A stretch of DNA of 64,000 nt from Rhizobium mongolense subsp. loessense (lineage in GTDB: Bacteria; Pseudomonadota; Alphaproteobacteria; Rhizobiales; Rhizobiaceae), in the NCBI RefSeq assembly GCF_900099775.1, contig NZ_FMTM01000012.1, positions 87,799-151,798 of the forward strand, given 5' to 3'. Under the pieces are notes generated by a model. It saw only the letters and a list, made by a program, of their open reading frames with translations. It was not told the origin of the DNA and searched no databases. Position numbers and translations under genes: made by a program. Shown piece by piece: positions 1 through 8,451 of this stretch. Position 1 is the stretch's first letter, and each line of letters begins with the position of its first letter.

Positions 1-1
1 C

Positions 2-1366
2 GTCCGCCAGATCCGAAAGCTGCGACTGCTTGCCAACGTCCTGCCGGCCATGCTCGAACAGATGGCGCTGGGCGACATGCCGTCAGAGCAGCAGTTGCGG
101 ATCATTGCCGCCGCCGGTCAGGTGGACCAGAAGGAGGTCTGGAAGGCGCATAAGCCGAAGAAGGGCGACACCGCTCCGTGGTGGCAGATCGCCAATGCGC
201 TGACCAAGAAGCGCATGTATGCCAGGGACGCAAGCTTTGGTGACGACCTGGCGCAGGCCTACGGTATCGAGTGGGTCGAAGACCTCTTCGCGCCAGCCGA
301 CCAGGACGGTCGCTACACGACCAATGTCGAAGGCTTTCTCGGCGCCCAGCATGAGTGGATGACCGCCAACCTTCCCAAGCGTGGTGCCATCGTCGAGGTC
401 AACAGCTGGGGCCAGCCGGAGCTGCCGAAGAAGGCGTCTCAGGTCTACGGCAAGCCGTCCAAGTCCGACCACACGGCACTCTATCTCGATCGTGATGGCA
501 AGGTGCAGACCGTGCATTACCGCATGCCCGAGGCGGCAAAACCGAAGGGCGCTGGAGCAGGCGAATCCGCCGCGAGCAACGATGACGGCGATGCGATCGC
601 CTCGCCGAAGGCTCGCCCCCACGTGACCCAGAAGGGCCACGACATGATCGGCGATTTTCGCACCGACGCGCTCCATGATGCTCTCGGCCGCGCGCCGATC
701 GAGGACGACATGCTGATGGCGCTGCTGGTGCTGGCCTTTGCCGGGCAGAATGTCCGTGTCGACTCAGGTGCAGATGGGACCTTCTACGGGGGCAAGCGCT
801 TCTCACGCCATGCCGCCTCCCTATTCGATGAGCATGGGAAGCTCGCCTTCGATCAGGAAACGCTTCGCGTCTCCGTTCGCTCGGTGCTGATCGACGTCCT
901 GTCGTGCCGCCGGGGCATGTCGAACAGTGGCATGGTGTCCCGTATTGCGGGTGAGGCAATCGGCGCCGACGCGTTCTTGCCGAACATGGGCTCGGAGGAG
1001 TTCCTTTTGTGCCTGTCGCGCCAGGCGCTGGAAGCATCGTGCGCCGAGGCGTCCCTGCAGCTGCGGCCAAAGGTTCGTGAGACCCGCGCAGCGCTCGTCG
1101 AGCATTTCGCGAGTGAGCATTTCGTTCATGAGTCTGCACGCTTTGCGCCGACAGCCGACGAGTTGCTCGACTGGATCCGGGCAAGCTCTCCCACCGATAC
1201 CATCGGCACGGCCCCGCATGATGACGAAGGCGATCGTGTTGACGACCCCGCCGAGGATCAGGAACGGCAAATCGATGAGGCTGCGGATCAGAACGATCTG
1301 CAGGATCCGGATCTGTCTGACGACGAAGAGCACGACGATGACTTCGATCAGAGGGCTGCAGCATGA
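2..1366 (+). CDS. ParB/RepB-like partition protein, C-terminal part (5' end outside window)
   Basis: The reading frame is open from the left edge of the window, so the true start lies upstream; 454 residues are visible. The visible start (VRQIRKLRLLANVLPAMLEQ, then MPSEQQLRIIAAAG) looks like the helical region after the ParB nuclease/HTH domains in the long ParB-like proteins of rhizobial plasmids. The tail is very acidic (DDPAEDQERQ, DLSDDEEHDDD). Such proteins are usually annotated as plasmid partitioning or nuclease proteins, and they sit in the maintenance block next to the conjugation genes, as here. The N-terminal catalytic part is not visible, so the family call rests on the C-terminal portion and context. 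Confidence 0.7.
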   Translation, partial: VRQIRKLRLLANVLPAMLEQMALGDMPSEQQLRIIAAAGQVDQKEVWKAHKPKKGDTAPWWQIANALTKKRMYARDASFGDDLAQAYGIEWVEDLFAPADQDGRYTTNVEGFLGAQHEWMTANLPKRGAIVEVNSWGQPELPKKASQVYGKPSKSDHTALYLDRDGKVQTVHYRMPEAAKPKGAGAGESAASNDDGDAIASPKARPHVTQKGHDMIGDFRTDALHDALGRAPIEDDMLMALLVLAFAGQNVRVDSGADGTFYGGKRFSRHAASLFDEHGKLAFDQETLRVSVRSVLIDVLSCRRGMSNSGMVSRIAGEAIGADAFLPNMGSEEFLLCLSRQALEASCAEASLQLRPKVRETRAALVEHFASEHFVHESARFAPTADELLDWIRASSPTDTIGTAPHDDEGDRVDDPAEDQERQIDEAADQNDLQDPDLSDDEEHDDDFDQRAAA

Positions 1367-1393
1367 CCGCCTGCCGGTCGAAGATGGCAGAAC

Positions 1394-1416
1394 CCACCCC
1401 CGATTTTCGGGGGTGG
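1394..1416 (+). terminator. Strong hairpin just after the ParB-like gene
   Basis: A perfect 10-bp stem (CCACCCCCGA / TCGGGGGTGG) with a TTT loop lies 28 bp after the stop codon at 1364-1366. No long T-run follows (CGTTTACC), so it is either a weak terminator or an mRNA-stabilising hairpin. Confidence 0.45.
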
Positions 1417-1518
1417 CGTTTACCACCAGGGCGGACGGCTTCGTCGTCAATCTCGCGCAACACGCTGAAAATGACTGGCCATCCTTCTTCATCGGCTGCC
1501 GAAGCCCGGGGATGTGAC

Positions 1519-1830
1519 ATGATCGACATCCGCGCTTCGAAACCGCTGGCGAAAGCAATTGGCGCCCGGCGAGAGACCCAGCGGCATCTGGAATGCCTGA
1601 CCCGGCAGATTATGGCGCGCGCGAGTAGGCAGGCGACGACAGTGAACGTCCAGAGCCGGACGCGTCGAAGATCCGGCCCTCGTACTTACTATCGGGAGCT
1701 CATTGAACGCATCACCTTCGAGTGCTGGGTCGAGCTCGACATGATAACCTGCAGGCACGCGATGCAAGAGCAGGTCATCAGTGAACTCCAGCATTGCGAC
1801 GATGCGCCTATGCATCATCCGGCGACATAG
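1519..1830 (+). CDS. Possible small hypothetical protein (103 aa)
   Basis: This frame is open from the ParB-like stop codon to 1830; the most sensible start is the ATG at 1519, preceded by only a weak GGGGATG-type ribosome site. The product is basic at the N-terminus and has a plausible C-terminal stretch (RELIERITFECWVELDM). I recognise no family. It could be a chance frame in GC-rich DNA. The rest of the 1367-2216 gap shows nothing I can identify. Confidence 0.25.
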   Translation: MIDIRASKPLAKAIGARRETQRHLECLTRQIMARASRQATTVNVQSRTRRRSGPRTYYRELIERITFECWVELDMITCRHAMQEQVISELQHCDDAPMHHPAT

Positions 1831-2216
1831 GCGGACCCGAAACGAAGGCGCTGATGCGGAACTTGCCTAACTTCGATGTCGGCGGGATGGCGGGCATGGC
1901 CATAAACCGTTCCTTGCCCCTCGAGACAGAAATCCGGCCCGTGCCGGACTGCCCTTCTTGTTCGCTGCGGTCTGAACCGGCGGCCGGTCGTTTCAAGGCC
2001 GCTGTCGCGCCGTGTGGCGGCCGACCCAGCCTCCCTGCGCGAGAGCAGGCTCGCGGTCTGCTCAGGTCAGAACCTGCTGGCCCGCAAACCTGCCCTGCTT
2101 GCTCAGCCGGATCGGACCTGTGAAGCCGCCCGTCCTTTGCCGGTTCTGGTCGTCCGCATCGAAGGGCAGACCGGCACGGGCCGGAACCGCTTCGGCAGCC
2201 AAGGAAGGAACAGTTT

Positions 2217-2804
2217 ATGGCCAAGCCCGCAACTCCCAACCGCTCCAACGCACGGATATCGCAACTCCGCAAAGGAGCCACCCTCGAAATGGTGCGCCTC
2301 ACATGCCCAGACGCCACCCAGGCGCTTAAGATCGCCGAAAGCTTTGGCACCACGGTCGTCGACAGCGATGGCATCCGCAGCCTGCATGAGCGGCTGATCG
2401 TCGAGACCGCCGACAGCCTGTCCGAAGGCCTGGGCGAGAGGGCCATGCAGATCCATCTGCAGCGCATCGTCGGGGCCTTCGTCGGATCGGCGCACGGCGC
2501 CGGCCAGTTTTACTCGCGCGCCGTTACCGAAGCACGCGACGCAACCGCCAAGGCATCCAACGATGCCCGCGATGAGGATCTCGACGGTCCGGTCGGCTAT
2601 GACAGCGGCGCTCAGCGCAAGCGGGAATTTGCGGCTGACATGGGTATCCAGTCCCATGCGCTGCGCATGGCCGCAGAAGGCGCGGTGGCGGCCTATGAAC
2701 AGGTCGTCGGCGAGACCTGGAAACCATTCGACCGGCCGGTCGAAAACCCGGGCGCATCGCTCGACCGCAAAGCGGCCGAGGTTCAGATGGCTGCATTCGG
2801 ATGA
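2217..2804 (+). CDS. Conserved hypothetical protein of rhizobial plasmids (195 aa)
   Basis: The ATG at 2217 follows a good ribosome site (AAGGAAGGAACAGTTT). The protein is alanine-rich and mostly helical, with no signal peptide or membrane segment. Phrases such as IVGAFVGSAHGAGQFYSRAV and the conserved-looking C-terminus (TWKPFDRPVENPGASLDRKA) suggest a real folded protein. Proteins of this kind lie between the ParB-like gene and the ardC-like gene on rhizobial plasmids, so a role in plasmid maintenance or establishment is an inference from position only. The gene is followed by a clear Rho-independent terminator at 2845. Confidence 0.75.
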   Translation: MAKPATPNRSNARISQLRKGATLEMVRLTCPDATQALKIAESFGTTVVDSDGIRSLHERLIVETADSLSEGLGERAMQIHLQRIVGAFVGSAHGAGQFYSRAVTEARDATAKASNDARDEDLDGPVGYDSGAQRKREFAADMGIQSHALRMAAEGAVAAYEQVVGETWKPFDRPVENPGASLDRKAAEVQMAAFG

Positions 2805-2844
2805 CACCCTCGGCGGTCCCACCCCGCCTTCTTTTTCTGATCCG

Positions 2845-2868
2845 AGGCCGGCGCTACGCCGGCCTTTT
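2845..2868 (+). terminator. Rho-independent terminator
   Basis: A perfect 8-bp GC-rich stem (AGGCCGGC / GCCGGCCT), loop GCTAC, is followed by TTTTCT. It lies 40 bp after the stop of the 195-aa gene. Confidence 0.85.
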
Positions 2869-3072
2869 CTCATGTCGAAAAGGAAAACTGGCGACGCTCG
2901 ATCGCGGCCCGTCCCGCTCGGCTGTCCTGCAGGAGCCGGGTGCCCATGCAACGGCTTCGCCGTCCTCCACGGTGTTGCGGCCTTCGGTGCCTGGTCACAC
3001 CATTGGCCCCTGACTTCGGACCTCCGTGACGGACCGCGATCGGCGCGGTCCTAAGAAAAGGAGAGAGAAGTC

Positions 3073-3996
3073 ATGGCAAAGAAATCAGAATTGGACCGTG
3101 CGGACATCTACACGCGCATCACCGATCGGATCGTCGAGGAACTCGAACAAGGAGTGCGGCCCTGGATGAAGCCGTGGAGCGCCGCCAACACGCATAGCCG
3201 CATCAGTCGGCCCGTGCGCCACAACGGCCTTCCCTATTCGGGCATGAATGTGCTCCTCCTATGGTCGGAGCAGATGTCACGCGGCTTCACCTCCTCGATG
3301 TGGATGACGTTCAAGCAATCCCTCGAATTAGGTGGGGCGGTGCGCAAGGGGGAGAGCGGGTCGACCGTTGTCTTCGCCAGCCGCTTTACCAAGTCGGAAG
3401 CGGATGGAAACGGAAACGAGATCGATCGGGAGATCCCGTTCCTGAAGGCCTATTCGGTGTTCAACGTCGAGCAGATCGACGGTTTGCCCGAGAGCTATTA
3501 TGCGCCGCCCGCTGAGGTCCTTGATTCGATCGAGCGGATCGAAAGCGCTGATCGCTTCTTCCGCAATACCGGCGCGGTCATCCGGCATGGTGGCAACCAG
3601 GCCTACTATTCCCCAGTGATGGACTATATCCAGATGCCGCCCTTCGAGGCGTTTCGCGATGCAGCCGGATACGCTGCCGTCCTCAGTCATGAGGCGACCC
3701 ACTGGACGGCGGCGGAGCATCGCGTCGGACGTGACTTGTCGCGCTATGCCAAGGACCGGACGGAGCGGGCGTGGGAAGAACTCATTGCCGAACTTGGGAG
3801 TTGCTTCCTCTGCGCCGACCTCGGTATCGCGCCGGAGCTCGAGCCGCGGCCGGATCACGCGTCATACCTGCAGTCCTGGCTCTCGGTGCTGGCCAACGAC
3901 AAGCGGGCGATCTTTCAGGCGGCAGCCCATGCTCAACGGGCCGTGAGCTTCCTTCATTCCTTGCAGCCGGAGGCGGATGTGCAGGCTGCGGCCTGA
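3073..3996 (+). CDS. ardC: ArdC-like antirestriction protein (zincin metallopeptidase domain)
   Basis: The N-terminal half (residues about 8-130: DIYTRITDRIVEELEQG, then PWMKPW and a GLPYSGMNVLLLW motif) matches the ssDNA-binding domain of ArdC/DUF1738 proteins. The C-terminal half carries a zincin motif HEATH (residues 206-210), and a downstream AWEELIAELGSCFL helix supplies the likely third metal ligand. Length (307 aa) is normal. In this family the protein protects incoming single-stranded plasmid DNA from host restriction during conjugation. Start ATG 3073 follows GGAGAGAAGTC. Its place in the leading maintenance region close to oriT fits that role. Confidence 0.88.
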   Translation: MAKKSELDRADIYTRITDRIVEELEQGVRPWMKPWSAANTHSRISRPVRHNGLPYSGMNVLLLWSEQMSRGFTSSMWMTFKQSLELGGAVRKGESGSTVVFASRFTKSEADGNGNEIDREIPFLKAYSVFNVEQIDGLPESYYAPPAEVLDSIERIESADRFFRNTGAVIRHGGNQAYYSPVMDYIQMPPFEAFRDAAGYAAVLSHEATHWTAAEHRVGRDLSRYAKDRTERAWEELIAELGSCFLCADLGIAPELEPRPDHASYLQSWLSVLANDKRAIFQAAAHAQRAVSFLHSLQPEADVQAAA

Positions 3997-4633
3997 CCCT
4001 TAAGCGCGGTCGGCACCCCCGGTGGCGGCCGCCTGATCCTTCTCACGCTGGTCGCTAAGACCTTGTGCAATGTCAGCGTCCAGCCTTCCCCAGATCGACG
4101 GTTTTGCGGCGTCGGGTTTCGGTTTACGGCACGGTTTGCACTCAATGATGAACGGATTGGTCTGCTGACGCATTGTTCCTCCAGGCTACGATTCGCGAGG
4201 GCAACGATATCGCACCGGGCATAGTCAGCAAGCGGGCCAATGTTAGCAGGAACGCTTGTCCCCGATTGAAGCGTGCAACGACGGCGGTCCAACTGGAAGT
4301 GGCCCTGAATGCCATTCGTGCCCAAGGCGAATGTGGCGGGCCGCCATTGCTATATCCCTTCCCGTCAGAATTTCCGGCAACCCATCTGCGGGCTCGATGA
4401 GGCATGTCTGACCTGAGAGCGGCTGCGCCTCGATCGTTTTCCCGCAACGGCCACAGCCACTTTTCTTACCCCTGCCGGCTGCGCCGCCATTCCTCTCCGA
4501 CTAACAAAAGTGGCAGTTGCCGCCCTCCACTTTGTTTCGGCCTTATCAGGTGCGGTCCGATCGTCACCGGTCTGTTCGACAGCCATCGAGGCCGCGATGG
4601 GCGCGGCCCGAACACCAGAAAAGGAATACGACA
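3997..4633 (+). other. Gene-free stretch, 637 bp
   Basis: No frame here has a credible start, ribosome site and protein-like composition on either strand. The short frames look like shadows. The last 60 bp hold the leader and ribosome site of the DUF736 gene. No clear repeats or terminators were seen. Confidence 0.5.
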
Positions 4634-4942
4634 ATGGCAACCATCGGCACCTTCACCTCCACCGAAAACGGCTTCACCGGCTCCATCCGCACCCTCGCCC
4701 TCAACGTCAAGGCCCGCATCGCCCGGGTCGAGAACCCCTCCGACAAGGGCCCGCAGTTCCGCGTCTACGCCGGTAGCGTCGAGCTGGGTGCTGCCTGGCA
4801 GAAGACCTCCGGTGAGGGCCGCGACTACCTCTCGGTCAAGCTCGACGACCCGAGCTTCCCCGCCCCGATCTACGCAACGCTCACCGAGGTCGAAGGCGAG
4901 GACGGCCTCCAGCTCATCTGGTCCCGCCCGAACCGGGACTGA
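4634..4942 (+). CDS. DUF736 family protein (102 aa)
   Basis: The ATG at 4634 follows AAAAGGAATACGACA. The product MATIGTFTSTENGFTGSIRT...NVKARIARVEN...FRVYAGSVELGAAW matches the compact DUF736 fold that is very common on alphaproteobacterial plasmids and integrative elements. Length is typical. The biochemical role is not established; it is usually found near ardC and conjugation genes, as here. The frame extends further upstream without a good start, so the internal ATG was chosen. A Rho-independent terminator lies 11 bp after the stop. Confidence 0.9.
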   Translation: MATIGTFTSTENGFTGSIRTLALNVKARIARVENPSDKGPQFRVYAGSVELGAAWQKTSGEGRDYLSVKLDDPSFPAPIYATLTEVEGEDGLQLIWSRPNRD

Positions 4943-4953
4943 TCGACATCATG

Positions 4954-4979
4954 AGGCTCCGCCATCCGCGGAGCCTTTT
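4954..4979 (+). terminator. Rho-independent terminator after the DUF736 gene
   Basis: A perfect 9-bp stem (AGGCTCCGC / GCGGAGCCT), loop CATCC, is followed by TTT. Confidence 0.85.
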
Positions 4980-5002
4980 CCCTTATCGGAATTGGGGCGA
5001 CA

Positions 5003-5596
5003 TTAGCGCCCGTCGAACCTGACGAGCATCCTGCGCAATTGCGCGTTCTGCTCGATGAGCTTCTTTGCAAGCTGACGCCGCAACGCGTCGACCTCTGCGT
5101 CGAGGTCGGCCATCTCATCCATGAATGATTTTGGGCCGGAAGGAGCGGCAGTAGCGACCTCGTCGGTTTGGGAGGCAGAAACCACAGGCTCCACGGTTGG
5201 GTTAATCTTCCTTCGGGGTGCCGGAGTTGGCTTCACCAGTGCTCCAGGAGCTTTGGTTAGCGTGGGAGCTGACGACTTCTCCTCGGGCTGATGCGAGGTG
5301 GCGCGCGCTGCTCGCTCCTCGTTTCCGGCTGGGGCCGCAGGAGCCTCTGCTGCAACGGTTGCCACTGGTTCGAAGTCAGTCGAGCCAGTATCTTGATCGT
5401 GCAGGCTTGTCTCGAATTGCGCATCATAGCCGGCTTCAGCGGAGCGATCGACTGCCGCCGGTTCGATGCCCGGGTGTTCTTCTTCAGGAACCGGCCTGTA
5501 CTCGAGCGCAATGGTTTTCGCTGCGACTGCAGGGCTCTCTGGCTTCGGTTTACGCGACACCAGGTCAGCCACAAATCTCCATGGTGTTCTCATCAC
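5003..5596 (-). CDS. SyrB-like C-terminal coiled-coil protein (197 aa)
   Basis: The first 150 residues are low-complexity and rich in Ala, Pro, Glu and Thr, probably disordered. The last 40 residues (MADLDAEVDALRRQLAKKL, then IEQNAQLRRMLVRF) form a short coiled coil. It closely resembles the end of the neighbouring SyrB-like protein (LEEENKQLRKELSEKLRAEN) in layout: leucine-rich heptads, a KLxxxNAxLR block, then the end. SyrB is known from Sinorhizobium as a regulator of syrM. I infer a paralogous, divergent member of that plasmid family. The exact function is unknown. Confidence 0.65.
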   Translation of the reverse strand: MMRTPWRFVADLVSRKPKPESPAVAAKTIALEYRPVPEEEHPGIEPAAVDRSAEAGYDAQFETSLHDQDTGSTDFEPVATVAAEAPAAPAGNEERAARATSHQPEEKSSAPTLTKAPGALVKPTPAPRRKINPTVEPVVSASQTDEVATAAPSGPKSFMDEMADLDAEVDALRRQLAKKLIEQNAQLRRMLVRFDGR

Positions 5597-5736
5597 ATTA
5601 CCTTCAAAGCATGGCGGCAGGGGAAACAGCCGCGGTCATTCATTGTCACTAGGACCGCATTGGTCTCGGCTCAATCAGGCGAAAGATCGACGGCGCCGTC
5701 GCATGTAAATGCGCGGCGCCGCTCAGAAACCGAAAC

Positions 5737-6150
5737 TCAGGCCTTGCCGAGGCGCTTGCGCAGATCCGCATTCTCGGCGCGCAGCTTTTCGGAGAGCTCC
5801 TTGCGAAGCTGCTTGTTCTCTTCCTCAAGCTTGATGAGGTCGGCGATATCGTCAATGACGTCAACAGAAGTGGCGGCGGGAGCGGACGCCGCAGCTTCAA
5901 CGCGAGGTGCGCGAGCGGCGGCCGCCTTGGGTGCGCGAGCCGCTTTTTCGGCCTTCACGGGAGCGGTCTTGGAGCCACGCTTCGCGCGCGTCTTCTTGGC
6001 CGGCTTTTCAACGGGTGCAGTAGTCGCATCAATGGTTTTGGATTCAGCCAAAGCCTTCGGTGCCCGAGGCTTGCGGGTTTTCTTCTCGGCGGGAGCTGCG
6101 GCCGGCGCTTCGGTGGTCGCAGTCGTCTCAATCGTGGTTTCGTCGGCCAT
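5737..6150 (-). CDS. syrB: SyrB-like transcriptional regulator (137 aa)
   Basis: The protein starts MADETTIETTATTEAPAAAP, followed by an Ala/Lys/Pro-rich histone-like middle (KKTRKPRAPKA, KPAKKTRAKRGSK). It ends in a conserved block DIADLIKLEEENKQLRKEL, then EKLRAENADLRKRLG, which is the SyrB-type C-terminus. Such proteins recur on rhizobial plasmids between ardC/DUF736 and traG. The ribosome site AGGAGAACACTG precedes the ATG at 6150. The basic, lysine-rich centre suggests DNA binding. The in-vivo target here cannot be told from sequence. Confidence 0.75.
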   Translation of the reverse strand: MADETTIETTATTEAPAAAPAEKKTRKPRAPKALAESKTIDATTAPVEKPAKKTRAKRGSKTAPVKAEKAARAPKAAAARAPRVEAAASAPAATSVDVIDDIADLIKLEEENKQLRKELSEKLRAENADLRKRLGKA

Positions 6151-6283
6151 CAGTGTTCTCCTCTGTTAGGCCGGCAAGCTTTTGATTCGCCGTTACTCAA
6201 AGTCAATGCGAAAAGCCCGTTTTCGCGTGCGTTCGGCGCTTGTTAGGCCACCACCAGCGGAGCCTTCTCCCATCGGTAGTTAA

Positions 6284-6319
6284 AGCCGGACCCGGCATCG
6301 AGCCAGGTCCGGCTTTTTT
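6284..6319 (+). terminator. Rho-independent terminator without an evident upstream gene
   Basis: A perfect 9-bp stem (AGCCGGACC / GGTCCGGCT) with a 13-nt loop is followed by six T. It points rightward, but the nearest gene to the left is the leftward SyrB-like gene, whose start is at 6150. See the finding on a possible small transcript. Confidence 0.75.
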
Positions 6320-6544
6320 GGGTAGCCACCGAGAGGAGGAAAACCTGCTCAGTATCCGGTGATGATGCCGACGGGACTGCCGTCGTCAAGGATGAGCGGT
6401 CCCCCCAATTTCGAATTGGCAGCAGAGCCGCCAACACGAAATCGGCTCCCCCACTCCCCGGCGCTGCCGGTCGCTTCAGCGATCCCTGACATCGTCATTC
6501 CCTTTCCGGCGCCGCTGATCGTCTTTCACATAGGAGATCAGACG

Positions 6545-6712
6545 ATGACCTACGAACTCGAACGCCAAATCGATGAACTTCGTGCCGAACTGCGTAACGC
6601 TGTCGATCCTTGCGAGCGCCGCCAGATCGAAGCCGAGCTCGATTTCGCACAGGCGGAACTCACGCTTGCGATTGCCGAGGATGGCCGCGTCGATGCTGAA
6701 CCACCGTTCTGA
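6545..6712 (+). CDS. Small conserved plasmid protein (55 aa)
   Basis: The internal ATG at 6545 follows AGGAGATCAG. It gives a compact, highly charged helical product (MTYELERQIDELRAELRNAV, then ERRQIEAELDFAQAELTLAI), probably a helical hairpin or coiled coil. The upstream in-frame extension lacks a ribosome site and looks non-coding. Similar small proteins are usual in this position on rhizobial plasmids. Function unknown. Confidence 0.65.
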   Translation: MTYELERQIDELRAELRNAVDPCERRQIEAELDFAQAELTLAIAEDGRVDAEPPF

Positions 6713-6974
6713 GGGGGCGGCCTCAGGTCGCGTCGTGTGCGTCACGCGGTACCCGAAGATCTCCTGTTGATCCGATTTCATCGACATCAGGGATGGTGCG
6801 TCCCGCGCGTCCGGCTGCAACCTGATGACGCCAGAATTTTCCCCGCTTATCGCTCCTCGCGCATCAAAATTCAGTCGCCATCAGGTCCGCCGCTCCGCTT
6901 CAGCCCTGCGGGTGCAGCCCTCCTTTCCGGTCCGCTCTTCATCCCCGCAATGAAACGCAATCAACAGGAGATCC

Positions 6975-7151
6975 ATGATGCACCAGCTCGCAAAATTCCT
7001 CAGCGCCACCGGCCGCCGTCTCCGCACCCTTGGCAAGATCGTCAGTCACCTCTTCCGCAATGGCAAGCTCGGTCTGAAGATCGCCGTCAAGATCCCGTTT
7101 TTCGCCGATGTCGAGTTCAACATCGAGACCAAATGGGATCGGCGCAAGTGA
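6975..7151 (+). CDS. Small basic conserved plasmid protein (58 aa)
   Basis: ATG ATG at 6975/6978 follows CAGGAGATCC. The product runs MMHQLAKFLSATGRRLRTLG, then KIVSHLFRNGKLGLKIAVKI, PFFADVEFNIETKWDRRK. It is strongly basic in the first half. Both the ribosome site and the protein-like C-terminus support a real gene. It lies tail to tail with the nuclease gene (36 bp apart). No function can be assigned. Confidence 0.6.
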   Translation: MMHQLAKFLSATGRRLRTLGKIVSHLFRNGKLGLKIAVKIPFFADVEFNIETKWDRRK

Positions 7152-7187
7152 GCGCCGGCAGGCTCGGCCTTCACCGGTCGAGCCGTC

Positions 7188-7685
7188 CTAGCACCACGGT
7201 TCGCGACGACCTGTCCAAGTCCGGGCCAGCCCTTCCGAGACCAGGATATCGCCGAGGCTGTGGCCATGTCGCACGAGAATCCGGAGGGCCCGGCCATAGC
7301 GATCCTTGTCACGACCCGGCCATGCCTTCAATTCGAATGGACCCTGGTTCACAAGTTCGATCAGCCGCTCGGTCGCCCGGTTACCGAGAGCAAGTTCCGA
7401 GGCGCATTTGGGCTCGCTGATCTCGGGTGCATCAATGTCGGCAACACGGACTTTCGTGCCTCCGATCCACAGCGTGTCCCCATCGATAACGCAGGCGGTT
7501 CGATGGCCGCCGGTGCATTTTCCAAACTTTACTGAAGCCATGCTCGAAGCGGCCAATGTCATCGTTGGAGCACTGACCATCAAGGCGATGGCACCTGTTA
7601 TGCCAGCGACCACCGGCAGGATCCAGAGGTAGAATTGCCTTCTCTTTTTCCGGAAGAAAAGCCGAAGATCATGCGAATATGCCAA
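7188..7685 (-). CDS. Thermonuclease-like (SNase-fold) exported nuclease
   Basis: Residues about 18-46 form a signal or anchor segment (YLWILPVVAGITGAIALMVS ending near TLAAS). The mature part has the SNase core: VIDGDTLWIGGTKVRVADID, APEISEPKC, then GRDKDRYGRALRILV with the catalytic-type Arg residues, and LVSEGLARTW. Length (165 aa) is typical for plasmid-borne homologs. It is expected to hydrolyse DNA/RNA outside the cytoplasm. Its link to conjugation is positional only. A later ATG could shorten the N-terminus. Confidence 0.85.
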   Translation of the reverse strand: MAYSHDLRLFFRKKRRQFYLWILPVVAGITGAIALMVSAPTMTLAASSMASVKFGKCTGGHRTACVIDGDTLWIGGTKVRVADIDAPEISEPKCASELALGNRATERLIELVNQGPFELKAWPGRDKDRYGRALRILVRHGHSLGDILVSEGLARTWTGRREPWC

Positions 7686-7757
7686 ACGTCAAATGCTCCT
7701 GTTTCATCATCGTCGATGTGTGGATGTCAGCCAAAGGTCGCAAGGGATCGCCGACCG

Positions 7758-8018
7758 TCAATGACGGGCTGCCGAAGGCGTGACCCGGTATCCACGGCCT
7801 CGCTTCTGTCGGAGAAGATCGAGGAAGGCTGTGACAGCGTCTCGCTCTTTGGCGAAACGCTGGACCTTCATCTGGCCCTGCGCACCGATCCGGCCCCAGC
7901 GGCGTGTCAGGCAGATCTCGCCGAACAGATTGGGCTCAATCGTCATGGCATAGAAGCGAGCCATGTTGCGGGCTTCGTCCGTGCGTTCCACATAGAGCTG
8001 ATAGGGTTGAGTGAGCAT
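7758..8018 (-). CDS. WGR domain protein (86 aa)
   Basis: The product is almost entirely a WGR domain: PYQLYVERTDEARNMARFYA, then LTRRWGRIGAQGQMKVQRFA and LDLLRQKRGRGY. WGR domains bind nucleic acids. I chose the ATG at 8018 because the domain begins at once; an alternative ATG at 8090 adds 24 residues (MNRSDVIDSYLSLDENW). Still longer versions would overlap the 65-aa gene at 8239-8436 and are unlikely. Stand-alone WGR proteins are common beside traG on rhizobial plasmids. Confidence 0.75.
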   Translation of the reverse strand: MLTQPYQLYVERTDEARNMARFYAMTIEPNLFGEICLTRRWGRIGAQGQMKVQRFAKERDAVTAFLDLLRQKRGRGYRVTPSAARH

Positions 8019-8238
8019 GGCAGCATAATCGTTCGGCCGCCAATTTTCGTCCAACGAGAGATATGAATCGATGACGTCTGACCGATTCATTTTCGTGAAG
8101 TTCCGCTGAAGGCTATGGGCGGTCCGCCTGCGGCGTACAGCTCTATTCGCCGGGGCGAACGATGCCCTGCGGTCTTCGCCCATTCGGGTCACGATCTTCC
8201 CGTAAACACCAGGCGCCATCGGTGCAAACGGGCGTCGA

Positions 8239-8436
8239 TCAATATCCGAGGAAGCCGAGGACATCTCCGCCATAGAATTCTCCGTAGCCGTCAGGATGCC
8301 CGATGACTTCCCCACTGTCCTTATCGATAAGCGCGCCGTCGGCTTCGCGAACCCCCGCCGTGATGCCATGTTTGCGGCATTCCTCGATCGCCTCGGTCGC
8401 CGTCACCTGTGCTTCGCACGCTTCCCAATATCTCAT
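8239..8436 (-). CDS. Small conserved hypothetical protein (65 aa)
   Basis: The product MRYWEACEAQVTATEAIEEC, then HGITAGVREADGALIDKDSG and EVIGHPDGYGEFYGGDVLGF, looks like a small beta-rich protein. A GAGGGCGCAACA ribosome site precedes the ATG at 8436. It sits 15 bp downstream of traG on the same strand, probably in the same transcript. Function unknown. Confidence 0.55.
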   Translation of the reverse strand: MRYWEACEAQVTATEAIEECRKHGITAGVREADGALIDKDSGEVIGHPDGYGEFYGGDVLGFLGY

Positions 8437-8451
8437 TGTTGCGCCCTCGAT

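Noticed and set aside
399..1529. Long leftward frame opposite the ParB-like gene
   Set aside because: Arg/Pro/Ser-rich composition typical of an antisense shadow in GC-rich DNA, and no ribosome site.
2103..2951. Leftward 282-codon frame opposite the 195-aa gene
   Set aside because: It mirrors the coding strand of a better-supported gene and crosses its terminator.
7758..8369. Long version of the WGR gene starting at 8369
   Set aside because: It would overlap the plausible 65-aa gene at 8239-8436, and its added N-terminus has no domain character.
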